A stretch of 64,000 bases of DNA from Agrypnia vestita (lineage: Eukaryota > Arthropoda > Insecta > Trichoptera > Phryganeidae), in assembly GCA_016648135.1 (NCBI GenBank), contig JADDOH010002323.1:124001-188000 (forward strand), read 5' to 3'. Each line of letters starts with the position of its first letter. Positions within the stretch are counted from its first letter, which is position 1. The position numbers and the translations under genes are program-made. The notes under the pieces are model-generated. The model had not been told where the DNA came from and searched no databases. It worked only from the letters and a program-made list of their open reading frames with translations. This document shows positions 45,661 to 56,934 of this stretch, in pieces.

Positions 45661-47659
45661 TATTGCATATTTCAAGAAATCATTTTGAAAATAAAAAACT
45701 TTTTTTTATAATATAATACAAATATAATAACAGAATTATTTTAATAATACAAAAATCGCCACATCTCTATTTAAGTACCCGATATTGACATGTTTGCCTG
45801 TTCTCGATTGCGAAAAAATAAAAATATTTTTTCCATTTCACTCAAACCATCACACTGCATTTATTAGAAACAGAATCTCTACAAATACGCGAAATAATAA
45901 GATAAGTCAGTAATAACTTCTTACAAAGAAAATTTATATAAAAAGAAGAAAGAATATAACCAAAGAAAAATTAAAAAATTTCTTATTATATGTTTTATAT
46001 ATCTTAAAACACATTATTAAAAAAATTATTATTATAAATAGAAAATAATTTATGTTAATAATTAAATTTACAAATACAAAGTTTTTGCTTAAAATATTAA
46101 AAGCAAGGATTATTTTTTTTCTAAAAAACAAATGCAATCTTTTTCGAATGTTCCTTAATATTATCGTTCATCAAATGCCAGCTAATTTATAAAATCATCA
46201 ACAAAATGTAATTATTTTATCATATATTTAACGGCAAAATGAATGAATAATGGGCAAGTCAAAAAGATTACCAGTGTAATTATTTATGGAAATTCCTATT
46301 TAAATTTCATCACGCCGCGTTCGTATCATTTGCAAACATACTTTACGATAAAATTGCCACTCGTTATTTATTTTTATGGTATCTTAATTAGTTGACATGT
46401 CAGAATATTGTATTTTTAATAAACAAATGAAAACACATAGTGTTTGTTTATGAATAAAAAGAATATATTTAATACTTGTATCCAGCCGTATTCAAAAGTA
46501 ACTGGTGGAATAAGCCATGCTCGTAAGTAATATCTTTGGATTAATCAGTTTTTACAAGTGACTTTCATAGATAACATGATAGTCTTGTTAGTTAAAATGA
46601 AGGAAACCATCTGCCTTTGATCTTAGATAATCTTCTTGATCTTGGAATGAGCCACATTTGAAAATAACACGATTTGCCTCCTACTGTTGCAAATAATGGC
46701 TTCGTATCAAATTTTATGTTCAATTAAATATATTAACTGACAATATTAATTCAGCAGTGAGATTGTCACGTCCACGAGATCATCTATCTGATTGCTTCCA
46801 TAAAAAATGAACGGATTTCTTCTTAAACCATGATCCATTTGATGGATGAACTGGGGACCATTCAGAGCTTTCGTGCGAGTAAGATTTTTCCCGCGCGCGT
46901 TGCTGAAAGCCAAGCGGTTACTAGCATAAACGTCTCGATGGTCTGAATAAGATAAGGTGAAAAATATTATTTTACTTCAACATGGAACTTTTTTGCAACA
47001 GTATCTTTCATCAGCTCGATTTAAATTTAAAAAAAATATTGGAACGTGAACTGAATACGCGATAATAGTACTTTTTGCTAAATGAAGTACTTCGACAGCT
47101 GCCAGTAGTTGGCAGAGTTGGCGTTATTAGTCTCCAGTCTGACGCACAATATTATGTAATACGAGATAGTGACACGCTACAAGCCTTCAATAAACATATT
47201 ATATACCTACCTACTCGTGCATGTATGTTGTACATACGATTTACACGCACGGTTGAAGTGAGTTTATTTAATTTTATCTTGTCCTTGTTATATTTTATTT
47301 TCAATTTTGTGTTTTATTATATTATGACCTAATTTTGCTTATTACATTCAATTTTATTTTATTATTATTATTCGTAATTTCATTTTAGGTATAAATGTTT
47401 TTAAAATATTATTATTTAATTTTATGGTTTTACAGCATTTCACATCCTTTTTATTGTTATAAATAAATTTGTTATTTCCAAGTTGTATTCTTACGTATTT
47501 GTTTGATTATTGTGCAAAATATTAGCTAATCTTTTAATCTTATGTCTTATGTTTATGTTTAGTAATTATTTTTTAAGATTTAATCATTATAAATAAGTTT
47601 TGTTGAATATATTTGTCTCATCTTTCTTTCTGTATGTAGGTATAACTTATAAATGTTTT
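45661..47659. other. AT-rich stretch without recognised feature
   Basis: Open frames at 45,934-46,137 and 47,075-47,332 are AT-driven without motif. Confidence 0.4.
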
Positions 47660-48975
47660 ATAAATTGTAATTTTTTGTCATACGCTGATGATATAAAAAT
47701 TTGTACGCCAGTAAAATCCGAAACCGACTGCCAAAAAACTAACCCATAAAAACCAAGTTTTTATTATACTCCCTTTCTCATTTACTAGTTGAAACAGGTT
47801 TGGCGCTTACCCCACGCATTGGGCTCGAGTCGGGCGACACTACGAAAGGGAGTAATAAAAAATTTCGAAAAATCCAAAATTATACTATAATTATTAAATT
47901 TTTGCAAACGAAAATTTGTTAGATCATTTTTATCGTTACCACAAGTCTGCCTGCAAAGTTTCAGCTCGATTGGATCACGAGAAAAGGATTAATATTCGAT
48001 CTAAAGTTTTTTCGACAGACAAGCAAGCAGATGCTACGAGTTAAAAGAAAGGGCGTAAAAATGCAAGAGGATCTCGAGAGATTGTCAATTTACTGTGAAG
48101 CGAATAGGTTGATGCTAAATGTCACTAAATGTTATAAAATTTCCTTCACCCGCAAAATAAATCGTATTGCATATGAATATACTATTGGTAAGGATATGGT
48201 CAGGGATGTGGACGAGATACGGGAGTGTTGACCTTGAATTTTGTTCGAGAATATGGTCACCCACATATAAATTTAACATAAACAGAATCGAAAACGTTCA
48301 AAAAACATTTCTTAAGCATAGGTATACACTACAAAATTAATTTGAATTTTAACTATTTGGGCTCAACACAATTTCATAAATTAGACAATTTTGAAAACAG
48401 GCGAATATTATCAGATCAATCATTCCTTTTCTAAATAATTCATAACCTTATTGATTCTCCTGAAATCACCAGCTTGATATCTTTCCACGTCCCACTCCAA
48501 CCTACCAACAGAAGTACTTCTTTTCCCTTCAACTCATCATACCAATAATAGGAAATCCTTTTCCATCCCACGCAAATGCTCATAATAACCTTTTGAATTC
48601 AATACTCATTTTTATTACTAAATATGGAGAGTTTCGTCATATGGTGAGGCAGATACTAGAAAATTGTCCCCCTCCCTAACCATGTGAATTATATATATAT
48701 ATATATTACTTTTTTTTTAATGTTTTTTTTTCGTTTTTATGTTCATGATAAACTTTTATGTTTATGATAAAGTTTAACTTGGAACAATCACTTAAATGAA
48801 ACTGTAAAATTGTTTGATCTGTCATTCATATTAAATTGACTTGTGTATAATTATGTCTGTTTGTGTCATCCTTTAATTGTGGGAGACATTTAACTATTTT
48901 TTCTGTATTTTGTCTAACCAAGCGATTACGTCTCCCTGTTGGATGATCGAATAAAATAAAATAAAAATACGGCAA
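47660..48975 (+). pseudogene. LINE reverse transcriptase and 3' UTR (copy A)
   Basis: The frame reads FLSYADDIKICTPVKSETDC (motif C Y-A-D-D at about 47,680-47,690) and is then interrupted by a 318-bp insertion. It resumes with MQEDLERLSIYCEANRLMLN and VTKCYKISFTRKIN, the expected continuation. It goes on with SRIWSPTYKFNINRIENVQK and, in shifted frames, C-terminal pieces ending SYGEADTR-like and H-M-V-R-Q-I-L-E. A 3' UTR follows, with GTGGGAGACATTTAAC, GATTACGTCTCCCTGTTGGA and a final (AAAAT)n tail near 48,950-48,975. The fingers and endonuclease are missing. Two other 3' ends of the family lie at 28.2 and 35.9 kb. Confidence 0.8.
47739..48056. mobile_element. MITE-like element, family C, copy 2 (nested)
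   Basis: Inserted in the A-run of the reverse-transcriptase codons for D-C-Q-K-M-Q. Ends CTAACCCATAAAAACCAAG and ...AAAGAAAGGGCGT, with AAAAA available on both sides as duplication. It is the inverse of 15,365-15,853, sharing GATCCAATCGAGCTGAAAC and the ends. Removing it would rejoin the LINE frame, which proves insertion after the LINE. Confidence 0.85.
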
Positions 48976-49216
48976 TATATCAATATATGTTGAAAACGGT
49001 CGAAACAAAGGCAGTAACCTAGTCCTTTACCAATCATTTCATTCACTTTATTCATAAAAATATACATGAAATGATAAAAATGGAAAAATTCACACATTTT
49101 TTAAATATATTGAAAATCCCTAATCGCGCTGATCTTTGCGCTCGATTGCGCTCGGCTTAAACCGCCGGGGACGGATATTTTGGTTGTCCTGCGAATGTTC
49201 TCCCGACAGACAAGTC
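48976..49216. other. Short stretch without recognised feature
   Basis: A small GC-richer patch near 49,125-49,200; nothing recognised. Confidence 0.4.
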
Positions 49217-49219
49217 TAA

Positions 49220-49364
49220 GGGCCGGTTGTTTCAAGTTGGATTAAAGTAAGCGTTCTTTTAAAGCATAGATTTTTACGTTCTCCACCAATCAGACGATCC
49301 GTTTACGTAAAAATCTATGCTTTGATCGACCGCTTACTTTGATCGAACCTGAAACAACCGGGCC
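49220..49364. mobile_element. PIF/Harbinger-type MITE, copy 4
   Basis: 145 bp, ends GGGCCGGTTGTTTCAAG and ...CAACCGGGCC, TAA on both sides. Same family as 11,759-11,904. Confidence 0.9.
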
Positions 49365-49367
49365 TAA

Positions 49368-51229
49368 GACTGCTCAATGTGCTGAAATAATGGTGAATTT
49401 ATTAGAATTTATATACTTATTGAGCTTTTACCTAAATGCGTAAATAGATCGGCGTTACTCGGAAATTTTAGCTTTTTTCAACATGAAATAGGAGTCAATC
49501 GGGTACAAATCTTTTGGAAGTCACATCGTTCTCTACTTAATCGCATGCATTATTTGATTGCGCTACTTTTTATAGCATCCACACATATATATCTTCTGCC
49601 AAAGACAACCGCTCGCATACTGTATAAACCTTCTTCTATCGATCATTCAATATTTGTTCGCGTTAGCTAAAATAAACTCCAAAAGATTATATTAGGTGTA
49701 CCTATAAGTAATCAATTATTTAAGTGGCAACAAAAAAGAATTTAACTACATTTAATTTTATTTTTAATAAATTTAATCTCATTTATTTATTTTATTTCTA
49801 CGGTTTACACCTATTACAATAAAATAAGATTCTTATATATATCTAGATAACAGTGTACATTATATATGTAAATAATATTTGCATGCATGATCATTTACAA
49901 ATGTATACATGTACATACAAACATACATATGAAGTTTATAACACAATTGTTGTATTGTTGTTTTTTTGTTTGCTAGGGGATTTGATTATGCTAGAATAAT
50001 GCGTATGTAAAATGTGCCTTAAATTGAAGAGGACATTCTTCTGCACTGATCCAATCCCCTTCCATGAAAACGGGGTTTTGTTCATCTCTTTACAAATTAA
50101 TGCTCTGTGACAGAATGTTTAAAAAAACATATTTTACATGCGTAATACATATACATTGCCAAATAAATACAAGCATAAGCAATATGTAAAAAGCCTCTCA
50201 GCCACTACCTACCTTGCTAGGTATACATAAATACCTGTTCTAAGGCAGATATCTTTTTTTTATTCGGACGCATATGTTAGTACTGGTCTTATATGCGTTT
50301 TATGTAGTAAAATTTTGGATTAAGGTATATAAGTTTTATAACTGAATACAGCTTTAATTTATACCTCTGTGGTATGAGTTTTACTATAGGAAGTCTTTTC
50401 TGTCATTGTCAAATTATACAACCTACATTTATCTGGCAGAAGAAAGACGTAATGAATAGTCCGCTTATTGTCTCACGGAGTTACGGGAGTATAATTTGAT
50501 TTGGGAATACACCATTTTTATAATTCATTCTCAAATGGTGTAGGCACATCCTGTTAAATAATTTATGTCTCGTTGCTCCCAGTTGAACAATACCCTTGTA
50601 CATTCATGCAATGAATTATTTACATTTTTTTTTTTGCAATTTTCACTATCAAAACTACGAAACGACAAATAGCCGGCAGTAGCTGGAATTGGTGAATATT
50701 AACAATGGTTACTGTCGTATCATTTTTTTTATAATAATTAAAAAATAACATTGTTGTACATAAAATAACGTTGTAAAAAAACGTCTTTTTCTGATTTATT
50801 TTAGGTAAATTGTTTATAACTTTTAACTTTAAAATAATTTCTATTCAATTGATTACAACTGCTTAAATGAAGCCAAAACTTTTTGATTAAGTATATCGCA
50901 CTAAATTTATTAATACATTTTTTCCATACTAAAAATACTAACTTATTTTCTTTTTAAAATAAGATTACAATTGGCGAGTGTCAGAATATATGAGAATCAT
51001 TAAAAATCTGTAATTATTCCGAAGGTTTAGAGGATACGGATGTGTACAATTTTTAAATATTTTTATCGTTGTAGTTTTGCATTCCAGATGTGAAAATTGT
51101 AGCTAAAATCTGAATGCGCTAAAAATGAGTCTGTCAGAATATTTAGCGAGTCAGCTGGTCGTTAATATTGAGGATGTAAAAATGATAGTGCGCGTTATCT
51201 TTGCACCGTTTCCAGCTCGTCAACTTTAT
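49368..51229. other. AT-rich stretch without recognised feature
   Basis: No open frame with motif, no long inverted repeat. Confidence 0.4.
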
Positions 51230-51510
51230 TCGGATATTTCTCGTTCTGTCTGGTTTAGTGCAATAAAGGGTGGGTTCTCACTCCGAAGGGTGGCACCTTT
51301 CCCGGACGGCACCGACCTTCCCCCCTCCCCCAGAGCCGCTCCCTCGCGCCGAGGATCTGTCGCTAGGCGCCATGGAACGAATTCGTTTCATTGAGATTTT
51401 TCTCACATTTTCCCGCCTTATCCGAGTGACGCTTATTGGACAGCCTCACGGGCGCTTCGGGCGTTTTGTGGATCTAGGCGGCGAATAAGGCGCTGCGTGT
51501 ACCCGAATAG
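51230..51510. other. GC-rich island
   Basis: GC-rich block with runs such as CTTCCCCCCTCCCCCAGAGC. ATG at 51,371 in the context GCGCCATGG opens 39 codons ending in a stop at 51,488. A longer frame from 51,125 overlaps it in another phase. Could be a promoter/first exon or a conserved regulatory element. Confidence 0.3.
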
Positions 51511-51699
51511 CGTGTTTGATGGTGTGATTATATTTATAGTTACGAGATACAAATTTTTTTTTCTTACAAACTTTATTGTGATTCCGCGAAGATAACGGGA
51601 ATATTTTAACTGTCCCAAAGGTAAGTTTTTAGAACAATAAGAAGTTTGAATGGAAATAGATACTCGTATATAAGTCACTTGTTACCACGCTCACATTAG

Positions 51700-51830
51700 C
51701 TTCACCTGTTTGTCTGGACGGAGACGGAATATTATAATCGATATTTCACCCGCTTCCCAAAGTTTAATCGAGCTGAAATTTTGCACATAGACTTATTCTC
51801 GATGATATATATACATGAATCAATCAATAA
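51700..51830. mobile_element. Possible diverged fragment of MITE family C
   Basis: AATCGAGCTGAAATTTTGCA, CATAGACTTATTCTCGATGA corresponds in order to the interior of 15,365-15,853 (AATCGAGCTGAAACTTGGCA, AATAGACTCGTGGCGACGA). Ends are not recognisable. Confidence 0.35.
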
Positions 51831-52048
51831 AATTCACTACTTAAACAATTAATCTATCGTAATTAATTAATAAAAGTTTTATATGGGAAATTAGTTAATC
51901 AGTTCACCAAAAGATGGCGCTAGTTTCCTACTGAAATGATTACGTGCACTGAGTAATATTAAGACTAAAAAGTAGAAAATTATATTTCATGATAAAATTT
52001 AAAAAAAAACAGGTTTGTATTTATTTAAATTTATAAAATGTAAAAAAA

Positions 52049-52199
52049 AATTCGGCCAAAAAATGTTAGCCTCGTTCTCCAAATAAAAGCGTGAGCACTT
52101 TCCCTCCATCGACAACAGAATTCTTTAAACTATGTCAATATTGTAAGCGCCCACCTTTTATTTGGAGAGTGAGGCAAAAGTTTTTAGGCCGAAAATTAT
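52049..52199. mobile_element. Small MITE
   Basis: Arms AAATTCGGCC...GCCTCGTTCTCCAAATAAAAG and CTTTTATTTGGAGAGTGAGG...GGCCGAAAATT are inverse to each other with a few differences. 150 bp, no coding capacity. The target duplication was not resolved. Confidence 0.65.
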
Positions 52200-52292
52200 A
52201 TTTTTATATTTTAGTAGGTACATTTAAATAAGCGTGTTTTCTTAAATATATTTTTTTAACAATTTTTGATTATATTCATTTAATTTATTTGA

Positions 52293-52323
52293 GACGCGTT
52301 TCACCTTATGAGAGCATTATCAA
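52293..52323 (-). ncRNA. Degraded hammerhead-like motif
   Basis: On the minus strand: TTGATAA, a 14-base segment, then GAA, ACGCGT and C. The third-helix palindrome and cleavage base fit, but the CTGANGA core is altered at two positions, so this is a fossil at best. Confidence 0.3.
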
Positions 52324-52867
52324 CCTATCCAATTTAATTCAACAGCTTGTAGAAATATTTTTATATGTATGTTCTAAGAACATATTTTGGATTTTGTCCA
52401 CAGAGGGAACACATACTGGATTTTATCCACAGAGGGTTAATAATTGATTAAGATAATTTATAGAAGTCTCACAGAGGCGAAGCTATATATATGGGAGACA
52501 TACGTGGAAGTCTTTATAGGTTGGCCACAAGACTTCCATATTTTTTGAGGGTATGCGATGCATTCAATAAATTGATAAGATTATCGGATATTGATGTGTT
52601 CGAGTGCAGCCACACAAGATTAATTAAGAAAAATTTTGAGTGTAGAATTCTTTTCTGCTTACTGATTAAGTCTCTTTTTCTTTCGTTTAAATTTTTTATT
52701 CTTTCTTGTTATATTATTCTTAGCATGCCTAAGTTTATTTCATAACTTTCATCATTCATTTATTATTATTAACATATTTTTAAAAGTGGAGATTGGCCAT
52801 CTTTGTTATATTAATGTTTTTATGCTTTTTCGTTGAGTTGTTGGTCTTCCGTGAATATTAAATAAAT

Positions 52868-53060
52868 AAAGAGTAGCTGGTTGGTCTTGTGGTTAGGACA
52901 CTCGCCTCGTGATCCAAAGGTCGCGGGTTCGGACCTCACTCCAGACTAGCAAGTTAGTCCTATTTTCATAGCACAAGCGTTTAGCTTAGTTTGAAAATAG
53001 TAAGAATATTAATTTGACACGTATTACGTGTTTGCATCTCTATTTAAAAAAGTATTTACC
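52868..53060 (+). mobile_element. tRNA-derived SINE, best-preserved copy
   Basis: GGTCTTGTGGTTAGGAC matches a tRNA D-arm/A box and GTCGCGGGTTCGGACCTC a T-arm/B box at normal spacing, so the head is tRNA-like. The anticodon stem does not pair properly. After the head comes a non-tRNA body (TTTCATAGCACAAGCGTTTA, GCTTAGTTTGAAAATAGTAA) shared with 16,572-16,712. Head plus shared body indicates a SINE, not a tRNA gene. Confidence 0.75.
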
Positions 53061-53255
53061 ATTTTAGCCAAGGCATTTTTAAAAAATGTTTGATTGCAAG
53101 TTTGTCAGTCCATCCATTATTATTTGTACCAGGACTGTGGAGTTGTTAAGAAATAGAAAGTTAATTAAAAAATTACCTCCACCCCGTCTCCGACATTACC
53201 TTACAGTCCGACTTCAAGCGATTTTATACGAGCGAAAGGCAAATACAAAAACACT

Positions 53256-53499
53256 CTTCTGGTTTGTGTCTTCCATGTTTTTACGATCTTTCTAGTCAAC
53301 GTTTCGGAATCCATTGCAGGGTCCATCATCGGGGCTGATGTGTTGTTGTGTGTTGTTGTTGTGGTTAAGTAATGGATCCAAAACGTTTCATCCTCCTTCC
53401 GGATTCGAAATGTTGACCAAAAAGGTCGTAAAAACACGGCATAATACCCCAGAAGATACCAACCAGAAGATTCCGAGCGGTCATGAAAACCTAAGAACA
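53256..53499. mobile_element. Hammerhead-like foldback element, family B, copy 3
   Basis: CTTCTGGTTTGTGTCTTC...TTTTTACGATCTTTCTAG and inverse GGTCGTAAAAACACGGCATA...ACCAGAAG, followed by TCATGAAAACCTAAGAACA. The minus strand has CCGATGA...GAAACGTT. The loop contains a (TTG)n/TGTTG expansion at 53,340-53,366. No clear target duplication. More diverged than 33,620-33,851. Confidence 0.75.
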
Positions 53500-53615
53500 T
53501 TCATAAACTCACAACACAAACTCACACATAGTCCTCACATACAGCATCGATCAGTTCAGCTGCAAACGCATAAACGTATCCTGTATGCATATGCATCCGT
53601 TTGATAATTATTGAT

Positions 53616-53690
53616 AACCCGTAAACACCAACACAACGAAACAATGTGCATCTTATGCACGGCTTACACATAGTTACCTACTAATTCGAT
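53616..53690. mobile_element. Foldback element, family A, half copy
   Basis: ACCCGTAAACACCAACACAA, CGAAACAATGTGC, CACGGCTTACACATA and ACTAATTCGA match one arm of the elements at 5,551 and 11,046. The other arm is missing. Confidence 0.65.
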
Positions 53691-53699
53691 TTTTTTTTC

Positions 53700-54179
53700 A
53701 ATAAATCTTTCAATAAAAAAAATACTGTTAGCCTTTTGGCAGTTAAGGTACATTTTCCATTTCCATTTCATGAAATCATAAAATATATTTGTACGTACAT
53801 CAATCACACACTTTATGTCTGTATGTTCTCTATGATTTCCTATACCCCTTGACCGATTTTTGAAGTATGCGGCGCAAAACATAGGCTTCTTCCCCCTCTT
53901 CCTAGTCACCCCACCCCCTTCCATCAATATATGTTTTAAATGACTGTATTGAATCCCACCCATTCTTAATTAAAAATAAAGTAATCGGACATTCCAGCCC
54001 CGCCTGGACCAAATTAGGTATACATACATTTAAAAAAAAAAAAGTTTACTGGCGTGTCTCCCAGTAAAAATGGTAAATATTTCCAACCACTAATCGAAGA
54101 ACATGTACATTCAAGTTTTCGTAATTTTTAGAGCCCGCGCAAAACAAAAGCATTCCCTTCTCCCTAATCCCTTATCTTA
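53700..54179. other. Stretch without recognised feature
   Basis: Minus-strand open frame 53,664-53,963 has no motif. Confidence 0.4.
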
Positions 54180-54230
54180 AATAATAACTAAATCCGTATC
54201 CCGGGGAACGCCGGGTAGAGGCAGCCAGTA
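54180..54230 (+). mobile_element. Possible degraded Helitron-like 3' end
   Basis: CCCGGGGAACGCCGGG forms a GC hairpin followed by TAGAGGCAGCCAGT, like a Helitron hairpin-CTAGT end with CTAG altered to CCAG. One end only. Confidence 0.3.
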
Positions 54231-54718
54231 GGTATATAATAACACTCATATATAGGAAAATCTTTAAATTTTCCGTCATCCGTCGTGCTCATTTTGAGAG
54301 CGGCCGAATAAAATCATAAAAGCTTATCTCTTTTGGAAATATTAAAATGGGGTTTTGTCAACCGCGCTCCAGGATTATCCTCACATTGCGGTCTTTACCG
54401 CGTGCAACATGATATTTCCACAATATCCGGCATTACGTAACCTCTCGTCTTTATATTGCTTGATAAATGAACGCGCTAAAAATATATTTTCTGCTGCGAA
54501 AGTGTAAGAACGAACTACCACATTCACTCGCCACTGAACGCGCAAAAAGTATCACGAAAGTTTGTTCAATTAAAATATTAGAAATAGAGCGTTAGAAAAT
54601 TTTATAAGTTTATTTTTATATAGGTACGCTTGTGGACGTCCATATGTCGTTACGGGGATTAAATAACTTTGTAGTCACCAGTGAGGTAGAAATATGTAAG
54701 AAAAAATATCAGGTGGTA

Positions 54719-54861
54719 CAGTAGCCGGCTAACATCTTGAAATTTTGCGGCGTAGTGGCGGGAAGTTTGCGCATGTACCATTCCACCCGCGAGACCCAAA
54801 TTTTGTCTTCTGCGCATTTCCCCACTACGCCAAAAAATTTCAAGAAGTTTGCCGGCAACTG
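54719..54861. mobile_element. MITE with TA target duplication
   Basis: CAGTAGCCGGCTAACATCTT and the inverse of AAGAAGTTTGCCGGCAACTG form long arms; further inside, CGGCGTAGTGGCGGGAA pairs with TTTCCCCACTACGCC. TA at 54,717-54,718 and 54,862-54,863. 143 bp, foldback form, no coding capacity; the open frames on both strands are its translation. Confidence 0.8.
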
Positions 54862-54944
54862 TATGACACATGCACCCGAGGAATGTATTGGTAAGCATTT
54901 AAAAAACTATCTAATTCATTACTTTACATCACAAGGATTCTGAT

Positions 54945-55261
54945 GGAGTTTTCTATATCATTACATGTTCCCAAATCGACAGCCCTGGTCTTTTTGCCGA
55001 TTTTGGTCCTAAGTTCAACCGATATTTTCTACTCCGAAAGTGTAACAAAAAACTACCACATTCACTCGCCGTTGTCCAGGCTATATCGATTTGGCGATGA
55101 GTACAGCGAATTTGTTGACATGTTTCTTGAAAGCTTGACAATATTTAAGCTGTTGATTTTGAGATGGTGATAGTTTTGTGGTAATAAATCTGTTTTATTT
55201 TTTAATTGAAAATTGAATAATTGAACTGGTAATAACTGGAAAATTAGAAGGATAATGAAAA
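54945..55261. other. Short stretch without recognised feature
   Basis: Open frames on both strands overlap completely and have no motif. Confidence 0.35.
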
Positions 55262-55640
55262 GGGACCTACCGCATACCCAAGGCCATTTTATGAGCAATG
55301 ATCCTGTATCGGCCTTGCACTTTCGCCACCCAGGTAGGCATTATCTTAATACTAAAGCGGTCATCCTCGCTTCGCTGCTGACACGAGTAAGTGTTAGCGA
55401 CGCGGCGAGGTGAACACACAAAATCTCTTCACTGTCTCAGTGGTGGTCTCTGTCAAGGATGAGGAAATTACAGGTGACAGGTAGGAAGAGGCCATTCTCC
55501 GACTTGATGGACTGACCAGACCAAGGACGCTAGCAGCTATCCTGTTAGCACAGTTATCCGGATTACCGGCTGCAGAGAAAGGTGGAGGAAAATTGTTAAG
55601 GACATCAGCAGACCGCAATTCGGGGATCAAGGTCTCTCAG
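55262..55640. repeat. Dispersed repeat shared with 20,695-20,870
   Basis: GGGACCTACCGCATACCCAA, GGCCATTTTATGAGCAATGA and CTTGCACTTTCGCCACCCA match 20.7 kb in order; the similarity continues weakly to about 55,440. The rest, to 55,640, carries a minus-strand open frame of 78 codons (STETTT- and serine-rich) that may belong to the same element. Type unknown. Confidence 0.5.
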
Positions 55641-55659
55641 TAAAGAGTCAACTGACTGA

Positions 55660-56390
55660 AGAAGAACAATGTTCTGTTCACATGTCAAAAATCGTAATTA
55701 TCAAAATATTCATTTTTGTTATTTCCGTATAAATATATAAATAGATGTTTCTCGAGATGTATTCACTCCATTGTGAGCTCTCCGTCTTGTAGCACAAAGC
55801 ATTGTTCCCGAGATAATGAACGATTTTACAATGTCTAAACAATGAATGGTTTTCTCTTAACTACCGTGAACGCGAAATTAACAATAATGACTCCGCTTAG
55901 AAGTGAATTTGGGTTTCCAAAACGTCTCACTATTTTATTTATTTACCGTGCGATGTACCAGAAACTGTTTCTTTTGGTAGATTATTGACGTTGAACAAAA
56001 TTTTAACAATAATTTTCTCTTACAGTTAATTTTACAATCATGTCAAAATTCGTAGTAGTTTAGGACATAACAAAGTACCGATATATTTTTTTATATTTGA
56101 ATATGCCTATTTGCTTATATTTAAATATTTTTTAGAACAACAACTGTCGATTTGAATATGTAGTAATTATATAACGTGCTCGAAGCAAAGACAAGTTAAT
56201 TATATAGACTTTAGGTAGTACTAAACACTAAAGCCGATATAATTAATAATCAGTTAAATTTTATGACTAAAAATATTTGATATATTCTCCATTACAGTGT
56301 CTACTTGTCAATTTTCCGCACCACAACTATAGCCACGCCTCCTTTCATAATTAACTCGTTTATCAAAAAAAGTAATGAATAGTAATCGTT
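55660..56390. other. AT-rich stretch without recognised feature
   Basis: Nothing recognised. Confidence 0.4.
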
Positions 56391-56394
56391 CGTC

Positions 56395-56426
56395 CTGACG
56401 AAGGTACAGTGGTATCGAAACCGGTA
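56395..56426 (+). ncRNA. Hammerhead-like motif
   Basis: CTGACGA fits the CTGANGA core, followed by A and a GGTA/TATC hairpin with one wobble. Then GAA, the perfect self-complementary ACCGGT and A as possible cleavage-site base. All core positions agree with the hammerhead consensus, except for one extra base before helix II. Helix I is not evident. Confidence 0.4.
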
Positions 56427-56934
56427 AACATAAAGTTACTCCAAGTGGTTTATACTAAGTTTTTAGTCGATTAAAATTAATAATATTTTTTTAATTTTAA
56501 CGTTCAATGTCGTTGTTTGATCTAAATGTCAGATGATACCTTGTTCCATGGCCACGCTGTAATAAATAGAATATAGTACATATCTAAAAAGAAATTATAA
56601 ATAATATTAAAAGTAAACACTGCGTTAATCAGCAAAAAGTTATTTCAATTTAAAGTATTCATTTTTGAATTAGAAGATAAAATTGTATTTTTACCACAAA
56701 ACTATCATCATCTTGAAATCGAGAGCGAGTTTCTCTTAAATGTTGTTAAGTTTTTATGAAATAAGTCAACATATTCCCTGCAGTCCTCATCTGGGAAATG
56801 GCGAGGGTTTATGTAGTTTTATCTATTTATCTCTTTAATATACAATATTGTTGAAATTAAAGAGTTAAGATCGTTATTACGGTCGTTAGACATATTTAAC
56901 TGTAACTGGTTAACTCGCCAACTTATTCATGGAA

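Noticed and set aside
45934..46137. Hydrophobic minus-strand frame as a small membrane protein
   Set aside because: It is almost only A and T; phenylalanine, isoleucine, leucine and lysine dominate because of composition.
51125..51488. Two overlapping frames in the GC-rich island as a gene
   Set aside because: They overlap in different phases, and neither has a recognisable domain or splice context.
52868..52945. A functional tRNA gene
   Set aside because: A and B boxes are good, but the anticodon stem does not pair, and the downstream body is shared with another SINE copy at 16.6 kb.
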